A stretch of 64,000 bases of DNA from Streptomyces sp. HD (GTDB lineage Bacteria > Actinomycetota > Actinomycetes > Streptomycetales > Streptomycetaceae): positions 1 to 64,000 of the forward strand of contig NZ_JAQMYP010000054.1 of assembly GCF_028369295.1 (NCBI RefSeq). Reading direction: 5' to 3'. Under the pieces are notes generated by a model. The model was given only the letters and a program-made list of their open reading frames with translations, did no database searches and was not told the origin of the DNA. Positions 29,157-38,188 of this stretch are shown piece by piece. The translations under genes were made by a program, and so were the position numbers. The number at the start of each line of letters is the position of its first letter. Positions within the stretch are counted from its first letter, which is position 1.

Positions 29157-29984
29157 ATGCGCGATGACACGCCTGACGAGACGCGCCGTGGCCGCCTGAG
29201 CCGGACCTTCGACGAGGACGCGGAGCTGTACGACCGGGCCAGGCCCGGGTATCCGCCGGAGCTGTTCGACGACCTCGCCGATGTGGCCGGCACCAGTCCC
29301 GGCTGCCGTGTCCTTGAGGTGGGGGCGGGTACCGGCAAGGCAACGTTGCCTCTCGCTGAGCGCGGTTACCGGATCACCGCCGTCGAGCTGGGCTCCGGTA
29401 TGGCCGGCGTCGCCCGGCGCAACCTGGCCGGGTTCGAAGCGGTGGAGATCGTGACGGCGGACTTCGAGACCTGGCCGCTGCCGCAGGAGCCGTTCGATGC
29501 GGTCGTCTCGGCGACGGCGTTCCATTGGATCGATCCGGCGGTGCGGATGGCGAAAGCCGCCGACGCGCTGCGGCCCGGTGGTGCCCTCGCCGTGGTCGCC
29601 ACCCAGCATGTGGCGGGTGGCAGCGAACAGTTCTTCGTCGAGGTCCAGGACTGCTACGAGCGTTTCGATCCGGCAACACCTCCGGGGCTGCGGCTTCCTG
29701 CCGCCGAGGACGTCGACACCTCGGATCACACGGAGGAGGTCGCACGCAGCGGCCGGTTCGGCCCTGTCGTCTTCCGGCGCTACGAGTGGGACCTGACATA
29801 CACCACGGCGGCATACCTGGAGGTGCTGCGGACCTACTCCGGCCACCGGGCGCTGCTGCCGGAGGCCAGGGAGGGACTGCTGGGGTGCATCGCCGGCCAG
29901 ATCGACCGGCGATACGGAGGCCGGATCACCAAGCGGTACCTCACGGAACTGCGGGTGTCGCGAACGCCCCACATTCTTCGGTAG
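29157..29984 (+). CDS. Class I SAM-dependent methyltransferase
   Basis: Predicted 275-residue cytosolic methyltransferase. Motif I is VLEVGAGTGKATLPLA near residue 52, the acidic end of strand 2 is AVELGSGM, and motif IV-like residues are in FDAVVSATAFHWIDP near 120. The RARPGYPPELFDDL segment before motif I is common in the Methyltransf_11 group. The start is ATG at 29157. No linked biosynthetic genes point to the methyl acceptor. Confidence 0.87.
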   Translation: MRDDTPDETRRGRLSRTFDEDAELYDRARPGYPPELFDDLADVAGTSPGCRVLEVGAGTGKATLPLAERGYRITAVELGSGMAGVARRNLAGFEAVEIVTADFETWPLPQEPFDAVVSATAFHWIDPAVRMAKAADALRPGGALAVVATQHVAGGSEQFFVEVQDCYERFDPATPPGLRLPAAEDVDTSDHTEEVARSGRFGPVVFRRYEWDLTYTTAAYLEVLRTYSGHRALLPEAREGLLGCIAGQIDRRYGGRITKRYLTELRVSRTPHILR

Positions 29985-30147
29985 GGCCCAACGACCAACC
30001 ACCGGGGGCGGCCCCCCCGGGGCGTCGGTGCGTCCGTGTCCGGGTCAGGGGGTCATGTATGTGGCTGTCTCTGGGGTGCGGTTGCCTTCGCCCCGCTTCG
30101 TGTCCGGTTTCTTATTTCGTTCTTGGTCCTTTTGTTGTCTATCTTTG

Positions 30148-30690
30148 TCAGAGGTCGGATTTGCTCCAGGTGAGGGTGCCGTCGGTGAATTGGAATCGGG
30201 CGGAGGGTGCAAAGAGGCCCGTGGTGGCGGTGCAGTAGTGGAGGACCTTGTGTCCGTTGGTGGCGGGCCAATTGGGGTAGGACTCGTCGCCCACCGCGCA
30301 TGAGTCCGGTGACACCACTCCCCATAGTTGTGCTTCGGTCATGCCCAGGTGTGTGCGGTTGTACTGGGCGGTGGTGATGGACGGTTTCTTGGCTACGTGC
30401 AGCTGCTCTTGGAATTTGCGGTAGACCTTTCCGTCGGTGGTGAAGTTGAAGCCACCGTAGGGCGGGTAGTCCGCTGATTCGGCGCGGCAGCTCATACTGG
30501 TGGCGCTCACGGTGCAACCGGGGGAGTCGCCGGTGATTGCGAGGACTTCGGTTTTCGTCATGCCGAAGTGGATGCTGTCGTACTGCTCGACGGTGAACCA
30601 CGGTTCCGTGGCTCCCGCGCTGCCGGCTGTGCCGACGGCTGCCATTGTGGCCGCTGCCATTGCGGCTGCCGCGCTGCGGATGCTCAGCAT
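30148..30690 (-). CDS. Secreted BLIP-like protein (beta-lactamase inhibitory protein family)
   Basis: Predicted 180-residue exported protein. A signal peptide (residues 1-28, ending AGA) is followed by two homologous repeats. Each begins with a short helix, then a FGMTKTEVL or LGMTEAQLW motif, a cysteine pair and an aromatic beta strand (GGFNFTTDG and ARFQFTDGT). This tandem 'GMT' architecture is that of BLIP, the S. clavuligerus inhibitor of class A beta-lactamases, and its BLP relatives. Mature length (about 152) is slightly below BLIP (165). Not all BLIP-fold proteins inhibit beta-lactamases, so the target is open. It lies 106 bp downstream of a probable Tat-exported deaminase on the same strand. 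Confidence 0.82.
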   Translation of the reverse strand: MLSIRSAAAAMAAATMAAVGTAGSAGATEPWFTVEQYDSIHFGMTKTEVLAITGDSPGCTVSATSMSCRAESADYPPYGGFNFTTDGKVYRKFQEQLHVAKKPSITTAQYNRTHLGMTEAQLWGVVSPDSCAVGDESYPNWPATNGHKVLHYCTATTGLFAPSARFQFTDGTLTWSKSDL

Positions 30691-30796
30691 GAAAGGTTGG
30701 TTCCCCTCTGTCGGTGCCCTGCCGTTCTAGGCTGTCGGGGGTCCATCCTCACTGCGCGTCCTCTTGCGGTGGTCTCGGTCTGCCCCTGGGCTGCTC

Positions 30797-31456
30797 TCAG
30801 GAAGGTGCGCCGACAGGGGACGTGTCCGTGTGCCGGTCGCGTAGTTGCTGTGCTTGCTCGAACAGGCGTCTTGTGTGGTCTGCGAGTACCCCTCCCAGCA
30901 TTAGTTCGGGGTGGTAGAAGGAGCGTGCGCGGGCGGCGACTTCCTGTGCGGGCAGGGCGATCTGGCCGATTCCGGTGCGGCGGATTTCTTCGATCGAGCT
31001 TGCCCAGACGACGCGCCGCAGATCGGCCCAGGCCATGGCGCTCATGCACATCGGGCAGGGTTCGCCGGTGGTGTAGAGGGTGGTGCGGGTCCAGCCCTGG
31101 TTGCCGTGGCGGCGTACGTAGTCGTTCATGGCCACGATTTCGCCGTGCAGCACTGGGCTGTCTGCTCCGGAGTTGACCCCGCCTGCCAGTACCTCACCGG
31201 TACGGCTGTCGACGATCACGGCGCCGAACGGCCACTCGGGATTGTTCCGGGCCTGTTCGATGGCCAGCCACATGAACCGCTCATGGCCGGCGCGGCCGCT
31301 GTCGCTGGTTTGCGGACCTGACGCGGTGTTCGTGCCGCCGTCCGGGCTTGGGTGGGTGTGGTGCTTCTGATGCGGTTCCCGGGGAGGTAAGGGCAGCGTC
31401 CCGATGCCGGCTGCTGCTGCCCATTTACCGAGGAACTCACGTCTGCCTGACTCCAT
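30797..31456 (-). CDS. Probable Tat-exported nucleoside/guanine deaminase
   Basis: Predicted 219-residue zinc deaminase of the CDA fold. The catalytic HGE is in VLHGEIVAM near residue 105 and the zinc cysteines in EPCPMCMSAMAWADL near 132, as in guanine and tRNA-type deaminases. Unusually, the N-terminus carries a twin-arginine motif (RREFLGK at residues 5-11) and a short hydrophobic stretch, followed by a His/Pro/Thr-rich linker (about 25-55) before the enzyme domain. Export through Tat is inferred; most homologues are cytosolic. The BLIP-like gene follows on the same strand and may share its transcript. Confidence 0.82.
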   Translation of the reverse strand: MESGRREFLGKWAAAAGIGTLPLPPREPHQKHHTHPSPDGGTNTASGPQTSDSGRAGHERFMWLAIEQARNNPEWPFGAVIVDSRTGEVLAGGVNSGADSPVLHGEIVAMNDYVRRHGNQGWTRTTLYTTGEPCPMCMSAMAWADLRRVVWASSIEEIRRTGIGQIALPAQEVAARARSFYHPELMLGGVLADHTRRLFEQAQQLRDRHTDTSPVGAPS

Positions 31457-31761
31457 ATGTGTCCTCTCACTGACTGCGGGCGGATCCTTCCGGCGGTCAT
31501 GCCATCACGGGACGTCCCCGGTCGGGCGCGGGCTCATGCGCCCCGAAGGCCTACGCCACCCCTTGGCATGGCAACGCAGCAAGAACACTCTTCGACTCTC
31601 CTGGCGAACGCCCCTCGCGAAGCCCTTGCTGAATCAGCCCCTGCTGTATCGGCAGCTGGCGGCCGGCGGGCTGTTGTCGGGAAGTGCGGGGTTGTTGTTC
31701 CGGCAACTTGTGGGTCTGTGTAGGGAGATGGGGTGCTGCGTCGTCCTGTTATGGTGCGCCG
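31457..31761. other. Intergenic region, nothing recognised
   Basis: About 300 bp between the divergent deaminase and VOC genes. It should hold both promoters. No convincing gene or symmetric site was seen. Confidence 0.4.
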
Positions 31762-32196
31762 ATGTCAGTGATCAGGAAGTTTCAGGTTGCCTTCGACTGT
31801 GCTGAGCCTGAGCGTGTCGCTCGGTTTTGGTGTGAGGTGCTGGGGTATGTCGTTCCGCCGCCGCCGGATGGGTTCGCGACGTGGGACGAGTTCAAGGCTT
31901 CCCAGCCGTCCGAGGATCAGGGTTCGTGGTTTGTGTGTGGTGATCCCTCGGGTGTGGGTCCGCGGTTGTACTTCCAGCGTGTTCCGGAGGGAAAGGTCGT
32001 CAAGAACCGGGTGCATCTCGATGTGCGGGTCGGTACCGGGCTCGTGGGTGAGGAGCGTCTGGCTGTGCTTGAGGCCGAGTGCGCGCGGCTGGTCGAGCTC
32101 GGTGCGGTGCGGGTGGGGCTGCTGACTGCTGATGGTGTCAATGAGTCGTGCATCGTGTTGCAGGACGTCGAGGGCAACGAGTTCTGTCTCGACTGA
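31762..32196 (+). CDS. VOC superfamily (glyoxalase-like) protein
   Basis: Predicted 144-residue protein with the paired beta-alpha-beta-beta-beta modules of the vicinal oxygen chelate fold. Seen: the N-terminal FQVAFDCAEPERVARFW, the central LYFQRVPEGKVVKNRVHLD where the second module begins, and the C-terminal LQDVEGNEFCLD with the usual metal-ligand glutamate. The start is ATG at 31762; no strong Shine-Dalgarno sequence is seen, so a leaderless or weakly translated start is possible. Such proteins include dioxygenases, isomerases and drug-binding proteins; the activity is not assignable. Confidence 0.82.
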   Translation: MSVIRKFQVAFDCAEPERVARFWCEVLGYVVPPPPDGFATWDEFKASQPSEDQGSWFVCGDPSGVGPRLYFQRVPEGKVVKNRVHLDVRVGTGLVGEERLAVLEAECARLVELGAVRVGLLTADGVNESCIVLQDVEGNEFCLD

Positions 32197-32682
32197 GTGC
32201 TCCTCCCGGCCGGCGAGGCGTTCGGCCGGCGCAGGCCCGGTGCGCTGATTGCCTCCGGCCCACGGACGGGGGTGGTTCCGCTTGGAGGGGGGAGAGCCGG
32301 GCGGGCCGGGCGCTGGGGTGGGCGGGACCTGTGTCGTCGGTGTCGCGGCTGGATGCGCAGGCAATGATGTCGCGGTACGGCGGCGAGGTCCCGCCGGTGG
32401 AGGCACTGCTGAGCGATTGTGGCTCAGAAGGCGTATAGCGCCGCCTCTTGGGTTCGGCATGCTGTTCATCGACCGTGTTGTGTCGATGTCACGTGGCGGC
32501 CGGCTGCGGTACTGCCACTACGTCGGCCACCACGTGACGTCGCGGCCGTCTGGGACGGGAGGTGGCTGTCGGGGGTGTCGACGTCGTCGGATGGCTTGGC
32601 GTGCGGAGCGTGCGGGCATGCCTCGGTGAGCAGCTGCTGTTCAGCGGTGCGGGAGCTCGGCTGTCCCGCCGCAGGACTGCGG
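32197..32682. other. Gene-free stretch of 486 bp
   Basis: Tail-to-tail interval between the VOC and metallo-hydrolase genes. A GC-rich hairpin (CCGGCCG...CGGCCGG) just after 32,205 could be a terminator. One short open frame ending near 32,438 has no recognisable family. Nothing else was seen. Confidence 0.4.
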
Positions 32683-33540
32683 TCAGTTGAACGGGGTGAT
32701 CGTCTCGTACGGCTTCTGGAAACGCACGGGGGTGCCGGACTCGGCGCTTCTGCGGTCGAGCAGTTCCTTGGTCTTGGCGAAGTTGTCCAGGACTCGCGGC
32801 ATGGGACGCAGCTTCTTGTTCAGTGGCCGTCCGAAGTCGTCCCAGTGCACGGGGATGATGAGGTCGGGGCGGGTGGCCTCGACGGTGTGGTGCCAGTAGT
32901 CGTTCTGGAACTGTGCGGGCTGCGCGCCCAGGGCACCGATGCCGAGGTAGAGCAGATCGACGTCCAGGCGATCGAACTGGTTCGGGACGAAGTTGGCGCT
33001 CGGGTGGACCAGGATCGTGCCGGTCGGGTGCTCAAGGAGGAAGGAGTAGCAGCCGCCGGTGCGGTAGGCACTGGCCTTGGCCGGTGGTACGAGCGGCTCG
33101 TCGATCGTGCCGGGGTATCTGTCACCCGGGCTGTGCGCCCCTTCGAAGACCCGGACCGTGAAGTCCCCGAAGGCGTACGTGTCACCGTCGCCGATACGCG
33201 TCATCGACTGTTCGCCCAAACCGGCTCCGCGGCCGACGTTCACCGTCGACTCCGAGCCGTACAGCACACCGCCGACGCGCTTGACGATCTCGGGGGAGTC
33301 CATGACGTGGTCGTGGTGGGAATGGGCCACGAACAGTGCGTCGAGATGCTCGATGCCGCCTCGGGACAGGGCGTCGCAGATGCGTCCGAGGTCGGGTGCG
33401 ATGGGCCGCCCCAGAGCGACTCGCAGCAACGACGGCCTGGTGAAGAAGCCGTCGATGAGAATCCCGGACACACCGTCAGTGACGTGTACGGAGGACGTTC
33501 CGAAGAAGGTTGATCGAACAGACGATGCAGCGGCGGCCAT
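32683..33540 (-). CDS. MBL-fold metallo-hydrolase
   Basis: Predicted 285-residue metallo-beta-lactamase-fold protein. The metal-binding signature HxHxDH is present as AHSHHDHVMD near residue 75, with further likely ligands in EGAHSPGD (about 137) and IPVHWDD (about 230). The family resembles UlaG-like or phospholipase-D-type hydrolases, not true beta-lactamases. The N-terminal stretch is short and not a clear signal peptide. ATG at 33540. The downstream genes are convergent, so it is probably monocistronic. Confidence 0.83.
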   Translation of the reverse strand: MAAAASSVRSTFFGTSSVHVTDGVSGILIDGFFTRPSLLRVALGRPIAPDLGRICDALSRGGIEHLDALFVAHSHHDHVMDSPEIVKRVGGVLYGSESTVNVGRGAGLGEQSMTRIGDGDTYAFGDFTVRVFEGAHSPGDRYPGTIDEPLVPPAKASAYRTGGCYSFLLEHPTGTILVHPSANFVPNQFDRLDVDLLYLGIGALGAQPAQFQNDYWHHTVEATRPDLIIPVHWDDFGRPLNKKLRPMPRVLDNFAKTKELLDRRSAESGTPVRFQKPYETITPFN

Positions 33541-33702
33541 CGACCGAGGCTACCTCCGCGAGACCATCAGGAGATCTTCGCCTGCCTGGGTGTCACCGAG
33601 ATCATGCTTCAGAGCAAGACCCTCGATCAGGAAGCTCGCCGCTGCACCTGGGCACTGGTCTCCGAAACGCTCGGGATGAGGCCCCAATGGGGACCGGCGC
33701 CT

Positions 33703-33733
33703 CCTCCACGGCCCCTGTACGGGGCCGTGGAGG
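33703..33733. terminator. Perfect 13-bp stem-loop, probable terminator
   Basis: Arms at 33703-33715 and 33721-33733 are perfectly complementary with a 5-nt loop (TGTAC). It lies directly downstream, on the minus strand, of a relic oxidoreductase C-terminus whose frame now reads through it. No U tract follows, as is usual in Streptomyces. Confidence 0.6.
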
Positions 33734-33743
33734 CCGAACGAAC

Positions 33744-33832
33744 CCAGAACGTGAGAACGAGACGGCCGCGGACGCCGCCGGCCTCGAAACGGCGGTGTGC
33801 CTCGGCCGCCTCGGAGGCCGGGTACAGATCTC
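33744..33832 (-). pseudogene. NADP-dependent quinone oxidoreductase/zinc-type dehydrogenase, C-terminal relic
   Basis: About 26 codons encode YPASEAAEAHRRFEAGGVRG followed by RLVLTF, which is the near-invariant C-terminal end of medium-chain quinone oxidoreductases. A stop codon lies immediately before the segment, and the native stop is missing so the frame runs into the adjacent hairpin. The rest of the gene is absent, probably lost when the desaturase region joined here. Confidence 0.6.
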
Positions 33833-33887
33833 ACCGAACCCGGCGGTGTCGCCGGTACGGCCGAAAGATCCGAACCAATACCGGGAA

Positions 33888-35006
33888 TCAGGCCGCGACG
33901 AGCTCCTGCTCGCGGGCCGGCGTTGTGACCTTGGGCTTCTTGTTCGGCAGCGAGAGCCGGAAGACCTTGTGCCACGCGGAGAACACCTGCTTGGGCAGCG
34001 GCCCGGTGACGTACTCCAGCTCGTACTTTTCGAACAACGCGCGCACCTTCACCGCGACCTCGGCGTACCGGTTGCTAGGCAGGTCCGGGAACAGGTGGTG
34101 CTCGATCTGGTGCGACAGGTTGCCGGTCATGAAGTGCATGGCCTTGCTGCCGCTGATGTTCGCCGAGCCCATCATCTGGCGCAGGTACCACTGGCCGCGC
34201 GTCTCGCCCTTGATCGACCGGCGCTCGAAGACCTGTACGCCCTCGGGGAAGTGCCCGCACATGATCACCGAGTGGGACCAGATGTTGCGGACCAGGTTCG
34301 CGGTGAACGTGGCGGCGAGCGTGGGGAGGAACGACGGGCCCGACAGCAGCGGGTGGATCACGTAGTCCTTGAGCACCTGCTTGCGGATCTTGCGGCCCAC
34401 GGCCTTGGCCCGCGCGCGGAACTCCGGGTTCTTGCGGCGGCGCTTGTGCAGGTTCTTGCCGAGCTCCAGGTCGTACGCTGCGATGCCGTACTCGAAGAAG
34501 CAGGCGTTGATGAAGTTCCACAGCGGCTGGCCGAGGTGGAAGGGGTGCCACTTCTGGTCCTCGTCGACGCGCATGATGCCGTAGCCGAGGTCGTTGTCCT
34601 TGCCGATCACGTTGGTGTACGTGTGGTGCAGCTCGTTGTGCGAGTGCTTCCACTGGTCGGCCGGGGAGACGTGATCCCACTCCCAGGTGGTGGAGTGGAT
34701 CTTCGGGTCCCGCATCCAGTCCCACTGGCCGTGCAGGATGTTATGGCCGATCTCCATGTTGTCCATGATCTTCGCCACGGACAGACCGGCCGTGCCGATC
34801 AGCCACGCGGGCGGGAAGATCGAGAACAGCAGCACGCCCCTGCTGACCAGCTCCAGCTTGCGCTGCGCCGAAATGACCTTACGGATGTAGGCGGCGTCTT
34901 TCTCGCCGCGGCCGGCGATCACCTCGTCGCGGATCGCGTCCAGCTCGCGGCCGAGCTCCTCGATCTGCTCCGCGGTCAGGTGGGAGGTGGGGTCGATGGC
35001 GGTCAA
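33888..35006 (-). CDS. Membrane fatty-acid desaturase (acyl-CoA/lipid desaturase, DesA3-like)
   Basis: Predicted 372-residue di-iron membrane desaturase. The three histidine boxes are present: HNILHGQWD near residue 95, HNELHHTYTN near 125 and HQIEHHLFPD near 310. Four hydrophobic segments surround them. The TTG at 35006 is chosen because GGAG is 4 nt upstream and it lies 7 bp after the reductase stop; the longer frame overlaps the reductase gene. The adjacent flavin/2Fe-2S reductase would supply electrons, as in the Rv3229c/Rv3230c pair of mycobacteria. Product position (probably delta-9) is inferred from the family. Confidence 0.9.
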   Translation of the reverse strand: MTAIDPTSHLTAEQIEELGRELDAIRDEVIAGRGEKDAAYIRKVISAQRKLELVSRGVLLFSIFPPAWLIGTAGLSVAKIMDNMEIGHNILHGQWDWMRDPKIHSTTWEWDHVSPADQWKHSHNELHHTYTNVIGKDNDLGYGIMRVDEDQKWHPFHLGQPLWNFINACFFEYGIAAYDLELGKNLHKRRRKNPEFRARAKAVGRKIRKQVLKDYVIHPLLSGPSFLPTLAATFTANLVRNIWSHSVIMCGHFPEGVQVFERRSIKGETRGQWYLRQMMGSANISGSKAMHFMTGNLSHQIEHHLFPDLPSNRYAEVAVKVRALFEKYELEYVTGPLPKQVFSAWHKVFRLSLPNKKPKVTTPAREQELVAA

Positions 35007-35013
35007 GGTGCTC

Positions 35014-36069
35014 CTACCGGTCGATGTCGCAGGGGCCCGCCGCGGCGGACACACAGGTCTGGATGAGGACGCCCGGCTCGGCCTCGGTGATCTCGCCGGT
35101 GCGCAGGTCGCGGACGGCGCCCGCCTTGAGCGGCGTGACGCAGCCGAAGCAGATGCCCATGCGGCACCCGGAGGGCATGAGCACGCCGGCCTCCTCGCCG
35201 ACGTCCAGCAACGGCGTGGCGCCGTCCGCGTCGACGGTCTTGCCGGTGGCGCTGAACGTGACTTCGCCGCCGTCACCGGCGACTACGATGCTGGGGCGGA
35301 ACCGTTCGGTGTGCAGACGCTCTGGGACGCCGTGCTCGCTCCAGTGCTTTTCGGCGGCGTCGAGCAGGCCCGCGGGCCCGCAGGCCCAGGTCTCTCGCTC
35401 GGTCCAGTCGGGCACGAGTTCGTCGAGACGGGCGATGTCGAGCATGCCGTCGGTGTCGGTGTGCACCTCGGTGAGCTGCAGCTTCTTGTCCGCGACGAGG
35501 TCGTGCAGTTCGTTGCGGAAGATCACGTCTTGCGGCTGTGGCGCGCAGTGGACCATGACGACGTCGTTGAACTCGGTGTCGCGCAGCATGCCCATCACGG
35601 GCGTGATGCCGCTGCCGGCCGTCAGGTAGAGCACCTTGGCGGGTTTGGCCTGCGGCAGCACGAAGTCGCCGGTCGCCTGGTCGAGCTGGATCAGCGTGCC
35701 CGGTTTCGCCCTGCGGACCAGGTGGTTGCTGACCTTGCCGTCCGGGATCGCCTTCACGGTGATCGTGAGGCGGCCGTCCCGGCGGTTTGCCGGTGAGGTG
35801 ACCGAGTAGGCACGCCACAGGCGCACCCCGTCGACGTCGACGCCGATCCGCACGTACTGACCGGCCGTGTGGCCGCGCCAGCCGCGTCCAGGCCTGATCA
35901 CGATGGTCGCGGCGTCACCCGTCTCAGGGTGCACGGCCTCGATGCGCCCACGTAGGTCAGCGCCCGCACGCAGCGGGCTGACCAGGTCGAGGTAGTCCGA
36001 CGGCAGCAGCGGTGTCGTGACCATCTCCAGCAGTTTCCACGCCCTACTGCGGAGGGCTGCACTCGTCAT
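35014..36069 (-). CDS. Ferredoxin-NADP+ reductase with C-terminal 2Fe-2S domain (desaturase partner)
   Basis: Predicted 351-residue electron-transfer protein. An FAD-binding domain (RAYSVTSPANRRDG near residue 100), an NAD(P)-binding domain (LYLTAGSGITPVMGML near 150; ACGPAGLLD near 235) and a plant-type 2Fe-2S domain (CRMGICFGC near 300, with a distal Cys in IQTCVSAA) are in order. The ATG at 36069 is used. The stop is 7 bp from the desaturase TTG, so the two form an operon, and the regulator of this pair is probably the divergent PucR-type gene. Confidence 0.9.
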   Translation of the reverse strand: MTSAALRSRAWKLLEMVTTPLLPSDYLDLVSPLRAGADLRGRIEAVHPETGDAATIVIRPGRGWRGHTAGQYVRIGVDVDGVRLWRAYSVTSPANRRDGRLTITVKAIPDGKVSNHLVRRAKPGTLIQLDQATGDFVLPQAKPAKVLYLTAGSGITPVMGMLRDTEFNDVVMVHCAPQPQDVIFRNELHDLVADKKLQLTEVHTDTDGMLDIARLDELVPDWTERETWACGPAGLLDAAEKHWSEHGVPERLHTERFRPSIVVAGDGGEVTFSATGKTVDADGATPLLDVGEEAGVLMPSGCRMGICFGCVTPLKAGAVRDLRTGEITEAEPGVLIQTCVSAAAGPCDIDR

Positions 36070-36078
36070 GACTCCAGC

Positions 36079-36116
36079 TTGCTGTGTCGCAAGGCGTAAA
36101 GTCCTGACCGCAGGAC
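36079..36116. promoter_or_regulatory. Palindromes between the desaturase operon and the PucR-type regulator
   Basis: The gap between the divergent starts contains GTCCTG-ACCG-CAGGAC (36101-36116, perfect 6-bp arms) and TTGC-TGTGTC-GCAA (36079-36092). Either could be the operator of the PucR-type protein. Binding is inferred. Confidence 0.45.
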
Positions 36117-36156
36117 GTAAATCTGGTCGGCTGAATTGTTCGCAGGGAATAAAAAC

Positions 36157-37296
36157 GTGAGCCATGCAATCCGGAGGGCCAGCGAACTGGCCCTGGATGA
36201 GACGACGGTCACCGCACTTCGAGCCGCGCTGAAGACGACCGCCGACGAGGTCGTCCAGGCGATCATCGACGAGGTCCCTCCCTACGCCAACGCCCTGTCG
36301 GGCCACATGGGCGGCACCATCCGCCGAGCCGTCCGCACCGCTCTGGGGCACTACCTGGACCTCGCGAGCGGGAACGCCACAGGCGGCGACGCCGGTGACG
36401 CGGCCTACGAGCTGGGCCGCGGCGAGGTCCGCGACGGCCGTTCGATGGACGCACTGCTCAGCGCCTACCGCGTCGGCGCCCGCGTGGCCTGGCGATGCCT
36501 GGCAGCGGGTGCCGTACCCGCAGGTCTGCCCGCCGCCGAGGTCGCCAAGTTCGCCGAGCTGACCTTCGCCTACATCGACGAGCTCTCCGCCGCGAGCGCC
36601 GCGGGCCACGCCGACGAACTGGCCGCCCAGGGCCGCGCCCAGGAGCGCCACCTGGAACACCTGGCCCGCGACCTCCTCGCCGGCGCGAGCCCGGACGTGC
36701 TGCTGGCCTCTGTTCAACGGGCCGGCTGGCAGCCTCCGGTTTCGCTGACCGCGGTCCTTTTGCCCGCCGCCCAGGCGCGGCCTGCCTACCGCGCGCTCGA
36801 CCCGAGCACCCTGGTCCTCGACGATCTGCCGGACGCCTTCGGCGTGCTGCTCGTCCCCGATGCCGACCGATCACATCTCTTGCGGCAGCTGACCGACCGC
36901 ACCGCCGTGGTCGGCCCGGCCCGGCCATGGACTCGTGCGTCCGCCTCGTACGCACGAGCCGTACGCGCGCGCTCCCTCTCCTCTGATATTCGCGACACCG
37001 AGGACCACCTGCCCGAGCTGGTGCTGAGCGCCGACGTGGACGCGTTCGCAGACCTGCGTGCCCGAGCCCTCGCACCGTTGCGAACCTTGCCTGACGCGAC
37101 CGCGCGGCGGCTGGAGGAGACGTTGCGGGCGTGGCTGCTGCACCAGGGCAGGCGGGATGAGGTGGCGGCGGCGTTGTTCGTCCATCCCCAGACCGTCCGG
37201 TACCGGATGTCGCAGCTGCGGGAGCTGTTTCCGGATCTCGCATCGCCGCACCGGGTCCTTGAACTGACCCTGGCGGTCGGTCTTAGGGGCAGCTGA
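36157..37296 (+). CDS. PucR/CdaR-type transcriptional regulator
   Basis: Predicted 379-residue regulator. The N-terminal two thirds is helical and probably sensory. The C-terminal HTH_30 domain shows LRAWLLHQGRRDEVAAALFV followed by HPQTVRYRMSQLRELF. GTG at 36157 (AGGG upstream) is preferred to a TTG at 36136. It is divergent from the desaturase/reductase operon with palindromes between. A PucR-type protein, FasR, controls fatty-acid synthesis in S. coelicolor, so a lipid-homeostasis role is plausible but inferred. Confidence 0.87.
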   Translation: MSHAIRRASELALDETTVTALRAALKTTADEVVQAIIDEVPPYANALSGHMGGTIRRAVRTALGHYLDLASGNATGGDAGDAAYELGRGEVRDGRSMDALLSAYRVGARVAWRCLAAGAVPAGLPAAEVAKFAELTFAYIDELSAASAAGHADELAAQGRAQERHLEHLARDLLAGASPDVLLASVQRAGWQPPVSLTAVLLPAAQARPAYRALDPSTLVLDDLPDAFGVLLVPDADRSHLLRQLTDRTAVVGPARPWTRASASYARAVRARSLSSDIRDTEDHLPELVLSADVDAFADLRARALAPLRTLPDATARRLEETLRAWLLHQGRRDEVAAALFVHPQTVRYRMSQLRELFPDLASPHRVLELTLAVGLRGS

Positions 37297-37424
37297 CGCG
37301 TTCTTCGACCGTCCAGGACCGCGTCCGCGAGCGGTCCAGGAATCGTGCCTCGTCCTCGGTGCCCCACGCTGCTACCACCTTTGACATCCCCGTTGCAGAC
37401 CGGCCCCGTCGGACTCGGACCTGT

Positions 37425-37637
37425 CTACGCCTTCCTGGCTGTGCGGGTGCTGACGTAGCTCACCTGCGGACCCCAGTTCTCTGCCACCGGTTTCATGCAC
37501 CAGCTGTACAGGGGGCTGCCGCCGCTGCCGTAGCGGTGGGTCTTGCGCTGGCAGCCGGAGCACAGGCCGACCTGGTCGCCGGGGCAGCTGAGCGCGGACG
37601 GGTCTGGCTCGGATACCGGGGGCGGGGACGTCGTCAT
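37425..37637 (-). CDS. Small cysteine-containing protein, possible zinc ribbon
   Basis: Predicted 70-residue soluble protein. Support for a real gene is the AAGGA Shine-Dalgarno sequence 7 nt before the ATG at 37637. LCSGCQRKTHRYG has a CxxC knuckle and SWC about 20 residues on could supply a third ligand; a tyrosine (PLYSWC) stands where a fourth cysteine would be expected. No family was recognised. Confidence 0.5.
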   Translation of the reverse strand: MTTSPPPVSEPDPSALSCPGDQVGLCSGCQRKTHRYGSGGSPLYSWCMKPVAENWGPQVSYVSTRTARKA

Positions 37638-38188
37638 CGCGGGATCCTTATGCTGGGTGACGAACACCGGTCACCTCGGCCACGGAGTACCCACTCAGGA
37701 GCCGCCGGAGGTGGCTCGCCGCGCAGACTGGCTGAGCATCACCGAACGCCGCGATGTCCTCGCCCCACCGGGTCGCGGACTTCGCCCAGGCGCCGGCCGC
37801 ACACCAACGCCGATCCTGCATGGGTGCGCGAGCAACTCTCCTGTTCCATGTGATCAGGACGCAGTCGAGGTCAAAAGACTTCCCAATAGCGGACGTCAAG
37901 CCATACCCGGAGTCCTCGGGCCACCGATCCTACGAATGACCGGCGTGAGCCCGCGCTAGAACCGTAGGACAAGCTGAGTTTGTGGGCACCCGTTTGCTCC
38001 ATGGCCGGACCTGGGATGAGTATCCCGCCACGGCGGACGTGGTGGGCGTGTGACCCAGATAGGCGTCAAAGAGCCCCTGGGGCCGGGACCCCGGCCAGGA
38101 AGGCGACGGCCTTCTCCTGGCGTGCCTCGGGGCGCAGGGCGGACAGCGACGCAGCGGTCGTCGCGCCCGCCCTACGCACGTTCGCCGC
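37638..38188. other. Gene-poor stretch with a truncated glutaredoxin-like gene end
   Basis: About 550 bp with no intact gene. It contains an 84-bp segment (37796-37879) duplicating the 3' end of the membrane glutaredoxin-like gene at 58.8 kb; the rest shows no recognisable coding. Confidence 0.6.
37796..37879 (+). repeat. Duplicated segment, copy A (3' end of glutaredoxin-like gene)
   Basis: Matches 58,781-58,861 on the opposite strand with three substitutions and one 3-nt insertion. It encodes the same C-terminal residues (PHTNADPAWVREQL) plus 3' flank, but upstream gene sequence is not present. It is therefore a partial copy in inverted orientation relative to copy B. Confidence 0.85.

Noticed and set aside
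32427..32440. GTGGCTCAGAAGGC shared with 63,092-63,105
   Set aside because: Short match only; flanking sequence differs, so chance similarity is likely.
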